NCBI RefSeq assembly: GCF_003185655.1
Contig: NZ_QHJQ01000003.1
Coordinates: 248,001-312,000 of the forward strand
Direction of reading: 5' to 3'
DNA length: 64,000 bases
Origin: Coraliomargarita sinensis
GTDB taxonomy: Bacteria > Verrucomicrobiota > Verrucomicrobiia > Opitutales > Coraliomargaritaceae
Below the pieces are notes generated by a model, which worked only from the letters and a program-made list of their open reading frames with translations, made no database searches and was not told the DNA's origin. Made by a program: the position numbers and the translations under genes. Of this stretch, positions 18,522 through 25,586 are shown piece after piece (positions within the stretch are counted from its first letter, which is position 1; each line of letters begins with the position of its first letter).

Positions 18522-19166
18522 TTAGATTATCCCTTTACGAATCGCCGTCGCGACTGCCGCCGCGACGTTAGGCACCTGCAACTTTTCGTAGATGTTCGAG
18601 GTGTAGAGCGCGACCGCGCTGTAACTGATGCCTAGCTTCTCCGCCACCTCCTTTTTGACCAGGCCCTCGGCCATGAGCTCAAGCACTTCACGCTCCCGGT
18701 CACTCAAAAGTCCTGACTCCAGCCCTTCGTCCTCACGAAAGGCAGCCAAGACGTGGCGCGAGAGCTGCGGATCGATCACGCTCCCGCCATCATTGACCTC
18801 GCGAATGATGCGCCTCAAATCAGCCACCGAGGTATCCTTCAGGACGTAGCCGACCACGCCTAATTTGATCGCTTCCAGGACCGTGCGATAGTCGTCATTA
18901 CTCGTCAGCACGACGATAGCTGAATCTGGAGCACGTTCCCGTAGCATAGGAACCAGCGATAGTCCGCCCTTTTGCGGGATTTTCAAATCGAGCAGAATAA
19001 CATCAGCCTCTGGTGGCGCATCCGCGCTGTAGGCACTTTCACACGAGCCAGTCGTCGCGTAGGTCTCGACACATACCATGTCTCCACTCAAGCCGATGAT
19101 TTCCAAGAGCGACTTCGTGTAGGCTTTGTTATCCTCGACGAGGACAATGCGTATTTCCTGATTCAT
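18522..19166 (-). CDS. NarL/FixJ-type response regulator
   Basis: A 214-residue two-component response regulator. The receiver domain (about 5-125) has the acidic pair ED at 11-12, phospho-acceptor Asp60 in VILLDLKIP, the switch VVLTSND and Lys in GYVLKDTS. The C-terminal LuxR-type HTH (about 150-214) reads LSDREREVLELMAEGLVKKEVAEKLGIS. ATG at 19166 lies five bases after the stop of the upstream kinase, so they are co-transcribed and form a cognate pair. A TTG at 19178 is an alternative start but overlaps the kinase gene. Confidence 0.93.
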   Translation of the reverse strand: MNQEIRIVLVEDNKAYTKSLLEIIGLSGDMVCVETYATTGSCESAYSADAPPEADVILLDLKIPQKGGLSLVPMLRERAPDSAIVVLTSNDDYRTVLEAIKLGVVGYVLKDTSVADLRRIIREVNDGGSVIDPQLSRHVLAAFREDEGLESGLLSDREREVLELMAEGLVKKEVAEKLGISYSAVALYTSNIYEKLQVPNVAAAVATAIRKGII

Positions 19167-19171
19167 CGAGC

Positions 19172-21289
19172 TTAGCAATTTTTGAACTTGAGTGTAACCT
19201 GTGTGCCTCGCTTGGCTTGACTGTCAATTTTCAGCTCTCCCCTCAACATGGTCGCCCGTTCTTCAAGGCGTCGGCAACTCTGCTCGTCTTGGGAAAACCC
19301 GCGACCGTTGTCAATCACCTCAAGAATTTGCACCCGGTCCTCACGGCGCGTTTTGATCGTTACTGCCGTGGCTTCTGCATGCTTGATAATGTTGTTGAGC
19401 GCTTCCTTGTAGAAAAGAAGCAGGTTCCACTTGGTCGCCGGATCGAGGGCATTGAAACTGCGTGTGTTCTCCAATGAGAAGATATGTGGTATCGTGCCAA
19501 GAATCTGATCGGCTACCCGCGTAAATTGCTCGGCAATGTCGCTCGAGTGGTTTTCAGCTTCGATAAATCGGATGAAGTTCTTGGTCTCCTGATAGGTCAG
19601 TTGGGCGCTTTCTTGCAAGTTTCCCAGCAGGCGGGTCTGAGCCGAACTGGGCTCCCGGATACTCTCCGCCAGCAACTCCGTCGTGTGCGCCATGCTGCTG
19701 ACATTGGCTCCGATCTCGTCGTGCAGGTCGCAGGCGATCCGCTCCCGCATGCGCGCCGCCCTGCGTCGTGATGCGACACGGACCAACCAGACGAGCTGAA
19801 GGAGAATCAGGATCAAACCGATCGCCACCAGAACCACCGTCCTGAAGCGCTGCGCTTCTTGAAGCTGCGCTGCGTTCAACTCCCCACGCAGAGATTGCAA
19901 CCTGTCTTCCAACTGCACTCTTTGCTTGAACTGTGTGAGCCATTGCCGGAGGGGAAGAATCTGGCCCTCATTGCTGCGGCCGTCGGTCAGGCTCGACACT
20001 CTTTGTCGATCCCCACGACGGAGACCCTCCGCGCGAAGCGGGATACCCCTTGAAATAATGTCACCCGCACTGAAGACCTCCACTTCGCTGAGGGCAATGC
20101 GGGGGACTCCGCGCGACTGATCCCGCATAAAATCTCGAACGCCTTCACTTAGTTCAAACCGAACATATTGGGCATCGGTGGGCCGGGTGCGGCGCATGAA
20201 TGGCCCCGCCCCGGGCCGATAATTCAAATTCATATTCTCGTAAATCACCTCCGCGCCTGAAAAATCTGCCGAAATTGCAGCCTTCACGCGGATGGCCCGA
20301 GGAAAGCCCATGGCCGTCGTCGGCGGGAAGTTATGCTGGATCGCATGCACCACGGGCCAGAGGCGGAATTCATCGACTCTGTAAACCTGCCCCAAGTCGA
20401 AATCCAATGTCAGCTTTTTCAGACCGAACCCATCGATATTATTTTTCGGATCTTCCAAATTGTGGAACAGTGGAGAGAAAAGGGTAAAACCATCGGTCAG
20501 GCACTTCGTGGACCAGCTAAAGCTGAACTCGTTGGAAGACGTTGCCTTCACCTCCGAGTTGAGTGCCGCATTCCGGGCACCGGCGAAGGCATAGAGCTCG
20601 CTGAAGGCGACGATGGAGTTGGAACGCCACCAGGTGGTATTTTTCCCCGGCTCGGTGATGGTAATGCGCAAGCCGGTCGTCGTTACCGGTTCAGGACAGG
20701 GAAAGAACTGCGGGTCGACTCCCGGCACCGGGTAATCGCTTTCACGATGATCGGCGATAATCTCGGCTTGCCCGTCCGGCAGCAAGCGCTCGATCATAAA
20801 GCGCAACGGAAATCCCCAGGACTGGATCTCATTCCGCTGATCTTTAAAGGAGGATGGCATCAGTGCGACGAGATCGACCACTGCCGGCTCCGGAAATGTG
20901 ATTTCGATTACAAACGGCAACTCCGGCTCTTGATGCTGTGCCGAGCTAAAGCCGAGAGTCCATGGACTCACGTTGACGGGAAAAACCGGCAAATCGATCA
21001 GCTCAATCTGAACCGCCTCCATCTCTTCCCGGATCGGAGCGGTCAGCGAGGGAAAGATCGAAAATGCACTTAACAAACCCGGGAAGAGGGCAAAGGCACA
21101 AAGCACAACCCGTTTCCAGTAAAAATGGATGGTGTTTCCGAGGGATACTGGTGGCGCATAAAACCACCTGAACTGCGCTGATGTAGACAAAACCCGTGAC
21201 TGCCTCTCAACTTGCCCCGTTGGAACAAATTGGTCGAGCCCAGAAGCAATTTTGGTCAATTGACCATATTGGCATACACCTACTCCCAT
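19172..21289 (-). CDS. sensor histidine kinase with large periplasmic domain (DesK/NarX class)
   Basis: A protein of up to 705 residues. A hydrophobic segment near 62-80 follows the basic YWKR and probably is the signal peptide or first membrane helix, so the first 55 residues may be spurious and the true start lies downstream. The periplasmic part (about 85-480) is beta-rich with two similar halves (WGFPLRFMIE... and MGFPRAIRVKA...), reminiscent of paired discoidin-like carbohydrate-binding domains. A second helix (VVLVAIGLILILLQLVWLV) leads to a HisKA_3 domain (IACDLHDEIGANVSSMAH) and a complete HATPase (EALNNIIKHAEA, DNGRGFS). The sensed ligand may be a glycan; this is inference. Confidence 0.88.
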   Translation of the reverse strand: MGVGVCQYGQLTKIASGLDQFVPTGQVERQSRVLSTSAQFRWFYAPPVSLGNTIHFYWKRVVLCAFALFPGLLSAFSIFPSLTAPIREEMEAVQIELIDLPVFPVNVSPWTLGFSSAQHQEPELPFVIEITFPEPAVVDLVALMPSSFKDQRNEIQSWGFPLRFMIERLLPDGQAEIIADHRESDYPVPGVDPQFFPCPEPVTTTGLRITITEPGKNTTWWRSNSIVAFSELYAFAGARNAALNSEVKATSSNEFSFSWSTKCLTDGFTLFSPLFHNLEDPKNNIDGFGLKKLTLDFDLGQVYRVDEFRLWPVVHAIQHNFPPTTAMGFPRAIRVKAAISADFSGAEVIYENMNLNYRPGAGPFMRRTRPTDAQYVRFELSEGVRDFMRDQSRGVPRIALSEVEVFSAGDIISRGIPLRAEGLRRGDRQRVSSLTDGRSNEGQILPLRQWLTQFKQRVQLEDRLQSLRGELNAAQLQEAQRFRTVVLVAIGLILILLQLVWLVRVASRRRAARMRERIACDLHDEIGANVSSMAHTTELLAESIREPSSAQTRLLGNLQESAQLTYQETKNFIRFIEAENHSSDIAEQFTRVADQILGTIPHIFSLENTRSFNALDPATKWNLLLFYKEALNNIIKHAEATAVTIKTRREDRVQILEVIDNGRGFSQDEQSCRRLEERATMLRGELKIDSQAKRGTQVTLKFKNC
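21253..21266. promoter_or_regulatory. 14-bp perfect palindrome, candidate operator
   Basis: TGGTCAATTGACCA is a perfect palindrome. It falls inside the doubtful 5' extension of the kinase gene and 87 bases upstream of the divergent PEP-CTERM gene, so it may lie in a shared regulatory region. Confidence 0.4.
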
Positions 21290-21352
21290 GGTAGTATGTT
21301 TTGAAATCCGTTCTCAATAATAGATGAATCCTTTTTGACTCCAAAAATCCAT

Positions 21353-22096
21353 ATGATGATTAATACCAAACGTCGCATATCTATATTTGTTCTCGCCGCA
21401 ACTTTGGCCACCGGCGTTAATGCAGTTACGCTTGTATGGGATGGCGGCACTGGGAACTTCACTGATAGCAACTGGGACGACGGCACTTCCCTGCAGACTC
21501 ATCCAAGTTATGGCAGCGGTTCTTTCGACACAGTTATTAATACCGGCACTGTTAATGGCTTTACCAATAGCAACACGGCAGACTTTACCAGTGATGATAC
21601 TCTTACCATTAGCGGCGGAGCCGTTGTTGAAGGCGACTTTCTAAGGGTTAATAACACCAGTAACACAGAAAACGTGATCACGTTTGAGTCAGGAACCATC
21701 AACCTGTCATCTTTCAATGCCTTTCGGTCAGGCTTTGGAGGCTTCCTCGGCCACCTGAATTTCACGGGCGCTGCTGATTCGGCTACGGTGACACAGTTTG
21801 ACCTTACCGGTACAACCAACCAAAAAATGGCAAACAAGATCGGTGCTGACGGTGGCGTCGGTAGTTTCTTTGCCATTGATGGCACCATGGTCGCATCTGG
21901 AGTGAGTTACGACGGGACAAACCTGACAGAAGTAAACTCAGGACTTGCCTCTAATGCCGTCAACGGCCGCTATTTTGAGATAACTGAGTCCGGCGGAGCG
22001 CAGACACTACACCTGCGGGCCATCCCCGAGCCGAGTGCGCTCTCATTCTTTGCGCTGGCACTAGGCGGCACACTGCTAATTCGCCGCCGCCGATAG
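21353..22096 (+). CDS. PEP-CTERM exported protein
   Basis: A 247-residue exported protein starting MMINTKRRISIFVLAATLATG, a clear signal peptide cleaved near NAVT. The body is a threonine/serine/asparagine-rich beta-repeat region of the autotransporter-like kind (WDGGTGNFTDSNWDDG, GGAVVEGDFLRVNN). It ends with IPEPSALSFFALALGG and LLIRRRR, a full PEP-CTERM signal. The function is unknown; such proteins are thought to be surface or EPS associated. ATG at 21353 or 21356 are equally good. It is divergent from the two-component kinase and may be one of its targets. Confidence 0.8.
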   Translation: MMINTKRRISIFVLAATLATGVNAVTLVWDGGTGNFTDSNWDDGTSLQTHPSYGSGSFDTVINTGTVNGFTNSNTADFTSDDTLTISGGAVVEGDFLRVNNTSNTENVITFESGTINLSSFNAFRSGFGGFLGHLNFTGAADSATVTQFDLTGTTNQKMANKIGADGGVGSFFAIDGTMVASGVSYDGTNLTEVNSGLASNAVNGRYFEITESGGAQTLHLRAIPEPSALSFFALALGGTLLIRRRR

Positions 22097-22121
22097 TAGG
22101 TTACAGTATGCTTTAATTGCG

Positions 22122-22155
22122 TCCCGCTCTGGCTTTTGCCGGGCGGGGCTTTTTC
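22122..22155 (+). terminator. probable Rho-independent terminator
   Basis: CCCGCTCTGGC and GCCGGGCGGG form an imperfect GC-rich stem with a TTTT loop, followed by CTTTTTC. It lies 25 bases after the PEP-CTERM stop codon and before the next signal-peptide gene. Confidence 0.6.
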
Positions 22156-22191
22156 AAGCCCGGTTTCACTCCATAAAATACTCATCCCTTT

Positions 22192-24552
22192 ATGGAAAAG
22201 ATCCCGCTCTTACTTGCCGCGACATCATTCGCCCTCATGCTGGCGCCCGCGAAAGCGGCCTTGGTGGCCCACTACGAGTTTGAGGAAACCAGCGGCACCA
22301 CACTCGTCGATTCGGCAACCAACAGCTATGACGGCACAGTCGTCGGCAACGGCGATCTCAATGTGTCCGGCATCATCGGCTCCGCCTACGAGCCCGGCGG
22401 AAACGGCAGCTACGGACGTGTCACCGACGGCGTGAGCAACTTCAGCATCGGTGGCAACAAGGCCCGAACACTCTCCTTCTGGTTCAAAACTCCAAGCTTT
22501 GGCGGCACTGCCGACCAACACCGTATGCTCGGCCTCGGTAGTTCAGGAACGGCGACTGCATTCAACATCGTCGCCGAGAGCGGCACCAATGCCGGTGGCT
22601 CCAACCGAATCGGTCTACGCTATGGCAACGGCAACGTTTACTTCAACGCAGACAATAGCGGCACTCCTTTCGCCACCGGCACCTGGTATCACGTGGCCGT
22701 GGTCTATGACGGGACCACCCTCGACCTGGAGCCCATAGGCTCGAGCTCCGACAGCACCGGACTAACTGTTTATGTTAACGGCACTGAAGTCGACACCGCA
22801 GGTGGCAACTTGAATAACGCGACTCAAGCACTGAACACCTCGACCACCGATTTCGGCTTTGGAGCCAATGCTGACGGCAGCCAAAGTTCATACCCGGGCT
22901 TGCTCGATGAGGTTCGCATTTATAACTCTGCACTGAGTGCTTCCGAAGTCGCGACTCTGGCCTCCGAAGCAGGAAGCCTCCCGCAGATTCAATCCTTTAC
23001 GGCAAGCGAAACCCTGGTCGAAGAAGGCTCGGTTGTCATGCTCTCCTGGTCCGCCTCCAACTATGACACACTGGTCATCCAGCCCGGCAATATCGATGCC
23101 GCCGCCTTGAGCACGGACGGCAGCGGATCGACGGAGATTACGGTCAACGAAACGACAACTTACACCCTAACCGCTAGCGGCGACAAAACGGATCTGAGCC
23201 AAAGTGTCGAAATCGTCATCTTGGGCGACGATCTTCAACTTTTAGACAAGGTGGGCCGCTCACTCTGGACGGAATGGTATCGACCGGTGGATCAGCCCGT
23301 CTTCTCCACCACAGACGGGAATAATCACGATCCGATCATCTTCTACGAGCCAAGTGGCTCCACTTACAAATACTACCTGATCATCAGCCACGAGCCCTCG
23401 AATACCTTTCTCTGGGGGACCAATACTTTTTCCTGGAGTAGCGATGACTGGACCTTGATTGAAGGCAACTATCAGATCAACGGGCAATACGAGTACGACG
23501 ACGGTGTTAAAGTCGGCGACACCTACTACGTCTATGAAAACGGAAGTGTTCTGACTTACACCGGCGACCTCCTGAATTCGAGCGGCAACTGGACGGTGGC
23601 CGGCAGCTTCCCAAAGTCTGAAGCGGATGATATTGGTGTTTACTACGAAGATGGCCTTTTTCATATCTTCGGCGAGCATGGCAATTTCCCTTACGGCCCC
23701 GACGGCACCAGCCTGGCGCACTATACCTCAACGACCGGTATCGGAGACTGGACCCTCGTCGACAACAAGGCGGTCGATCCGAATCCCGACGGAGGGGATA
23801 CCTACGGGGTCGGCGACGCGACCATCGCCAAGATCGACGGAATTTATTATCTCTTCTGTGATCGTGAGCAACAGGGGGTTCCTTATCGCGTCACGGCATG
23901 GCGCAGCACGGACATCGACGAACCCTTCAAATATCTCGGCGTGGCCCTGGCACCGCGCTCCGACGAAACGGATGACTGGGACAACCACCGCATCCAGGAC
24001 GCCGAGATTCAATACATCCCCGAGCTGAAGCGATTTATCATGGTCTGCAACATGAGAGACCTTGACGGAGATCCCGGCCCGGGGAACACGCGCGTCGTCG
24101 GCACCTTCTACTCCAAATTCACCGATGGCGGCTTCGATGCTTTCATGCAGGGCTTCAGCAGGCTATCGGGTAATGACGTGCTCATGAGCGCCGACCCTGA
24201 CGGCGACGGCTCACCCAACGCCGAGGAATACGCCGCCGGCACCTTACCGGATAATCCAGGCAGCAGTCCGGCCATGGAACTTATGTTCTTGGAAGATGGG
24301 GAGCTGTCTTATCCAACAATTACCTTTGATCGGATCACCGCCGATCCGCAAACCATTCGTATGGGGTTGGTCAGCAACCAAGGCAGTCTCAATGTCGGCA
24401 CCTTCCAATCAGCGGACGGCTCGGAAAGCACGTCCGAAGCCAGCGACATCGGCGCTTTCTACGAAAAGGTCACTTTCCGTTCCAACACAGCCGTCAGTTC
24501 GTCCGACTCGCAATTTCTACGTATCGAGACGACCATTACGACGAGTCCTTGA
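22192..24552 (+). CDS. secreted LamG plus five-bladed-propeller glycoside hydrolase-like protein
   Basis: A 786-residue secreted protein. Signal peptide about 1-23 (LLLAATSFALMLAPAKA). Residues 24-255 are a LamG/concanavalin-like domain (TLSFWFKTP, GTWYHVAVVYDG, LLDEVRIYNSALS). Residues about 262-345 are an Ig-like strand-rich domain. Residues about 350-650 look like a GH43/GH117-type five-bladed beta-propeller (NHDPIIFYEPSG, YEYDDGVKVGDTYYVYENG, ADDIGVYYEDGLFHIFGEHG, DATIAKIDGIYYLFCDRE, QDAEIQYIPELKRF). A DPDGDGSPNAEEYAAG calcium-binding motif precedes a C-terminal domain common in this phylum. The substrate is unknown; catalytic acids cannot be assigned by eye. Confidence 0.7.
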   Translation: MEKIPLLLAATSFALMLAPAKAALVAHYEFEETSGTTLVDSATNSYDGTVVGNGDLNVSGIIGSAYEPGGNGSYGRVTDGVSNFSIGGNKARTLSFWFKTPSFGGTADQHRMLGLGSSGTATAFNIVAESGTNAGGSNRIGLRYGNGNVYFNADNSGTPFATGTWYHVAVVYDGTTLDLEPIGSSSDSTGLTVYVNGTEVDTAGGNLNNATQALNTSTTDFGFGANADGSQSSYPGLLDEVRIYNSALSASEVATLASEAGSLPQIQSFTASETLVEEGSVVMLSWSASNYDTLVIQPGNIDAAALSTDGSGSTEITVNETTTYTLTASGDKTDLSQSVEIVILGDDLQLLDKVGRSLWTEWYRPVDQPVFSTTDGNNHDPIIFYEPSGSTYKYYLIISHEPSNTFLWGTNTFSWSSDDWTLIEGNYQINGQYEYDDGVKVGDTYYVYENGSVLTYTGDLLNSSGNWTVAGSFPKSEADDIGVYYEDGLFHIFGEHGNFPYGPDGTSLAHYTSTTGIGDWTLVDNKAVDPNPDGGDTYGVGDATIAKIDGIYYLFCDREQQGVPYRVTAWRSTDIDEPFKYLGVALAPRSDETDDWDNHRIQDAEIQYIPELKRFIMVCNMRDLDGDPGPGNTRVVGTFYSKFTDGGFDAFMQGFSRLSGNDVLMSADPDGDGSPNAEEYAAGTLPDNPGSSPAMELMFLEDGELSYPTITFDRITADPQTIRMGLVSNQGSLNVGTFQSADGSESTSEASDIGAFYEKVTFRSNTAVSSSDSQFLRIETTITTSP

Positions 24553-24585
24553 GCAAAGTTTAGAGGAAGGCAGCGGACAATGACT

Positions 24586-25407
24586 TTACCCGGTATTTTT
24601 TCCCAGAGCCCCACCCTCGGTAAGCGAGGCCATCTTGGCCTTCAGCGCTTCCATAATCGCTGTCCTATCGTCCGGGTTCTCCGCGATGCAATTGACGATA
24701 GCGCTGCCGACGACCACGCCGTCGGCGGCTTGAGCCACGGTGCGCACATGATCCGCATTGGAAATTCCGAATCCGACGACGACCGGCAGATCCGTGTGCT
24801 GCTTGATCGTGGCCACCCGTTCCCGAATGCCCTCCGACATTTCCGCCTGTTCGCCGGTCACGCCCGCGCGGGAGACGTAGTAAACGAAGCCGGTCGTGGC
24901 CTGGCATATCATGGACAGACGTTCGTCGGGTGTGGTCGGCGCCACGATGTAAACCGTCTTCAGGCCGTGCTTTTCGCAGGCGGCCAGGTGTTCCGCCGAC
25001 TCCTCGGGCGGCAGATCAAGGGTGAGCAGCGCATCGGCTCCGGCGGCTTTAGCGGCTTTGGCGTAGGCCTCGCTCCCCTTGGCAAAAACCAAGTTGTAGT
25101 AAGTGTAGAATACGATGGGCACTTCGCTGAATTCGCGGACGCGGCGGACCAACTCCAGTACCTTCTCACCGGTCATTCCGCTTTCCAGCGCACGCTGGGC
25201 GGCCAATTGGTTGGTCAAGCCGTCTGCGAGCGGATCGGAAAACGGGACGCCCAGTTCCAGCACATCGATGCCCGCTTCAATCAGAGCGCGACAGGCCTCC
25301 AGAGAAGTCTCCATATCCGGGTCACCGGCACAGAGATAGGCCACAAAAGCGGCACGGTTCTCGTCCCGGGCTTTGGCAAAGGCATCTGTAATTCGCGAAT
25401 CACTCAT
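24586..25407 (-). CDS. trpA: tryptophan synthase alpha subunit
   Basis: Cleaves indole-3-glycerol phosphate to indole and passes it to TrpB. The 273-residue TIM barrel has the catalytic Glu in VLELGVPFSDPLADG, the phosphate-binding GFGISNADHV and GVVVGSAIV, and YVSRAGVTG. Loop 2 reads LADGLTNQ instead of the near-invariant LADGPTIQ, so a proline and an isoleucine are replaced in the loop that communicates with TrpB. The catalytic Glu and the Asp remain. It stands alone here; no trpB or other trp gene is in the window. Confidence 0.95.
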   Translation of the reverse strand: MSDSRITDAFAKARDENRAAFVAYLCAGDPDMETSLEACRALIEAGIDVLELGVPFSDPLADGLTNQLAAQRALESGMTGEKVLELVRRVREFSEVPIVFYTYYNLVFAKGSEAYAKAAKAAGADALLTLDLPPEESAEHLAACEKHGLKTVYIVAPTTPDERLSMICQATTGFVYYVSRAGVTGEQAEMSEGIRERVATIKQHTDLPVVVGFGISNADHVRTVAQAADGVVVGSAIVNCIAENPDDRTAIMEALKAKMASLTEGGALGKNTG

Positions 25408-25512
25408 ACCGGTATGAAGGTGGGTAGCTTAGAGGGTGTAAAGTTGGAAAGTGCGCAATTCAAATTACCTAAAACGAGCCCTTTTAGGGGCAACTTGACC
25501 GCTGCATCGCTT

Positions 25513-25542
25513 TTGACACGGTTGGTGCAATCGCTTTGTTAA
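25513..25542 (+). promoter_or_regulatory. candidate sigma-70 promoter
   Basis: TTGACA (25513-25518), an 18-base spacer and TGTTAA (25537-25542) resemble a -35/-10 pair. It is 45 bases before the beta-helix exoprotein start. This is a visual match only. Confidence 0.3.
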
Positions 25543-25586
25543 GTTATCCGTAACCATTCCAACAATCATCGTCTACAGTGCTTTCA

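Noticed and set aside
24580..25542. Long open frame on the + strand over trpA
   Set aside because: It is antisense to trpA, which has all catalytic motifs. The frame has no domain and reflects the codon bias of the real gene.
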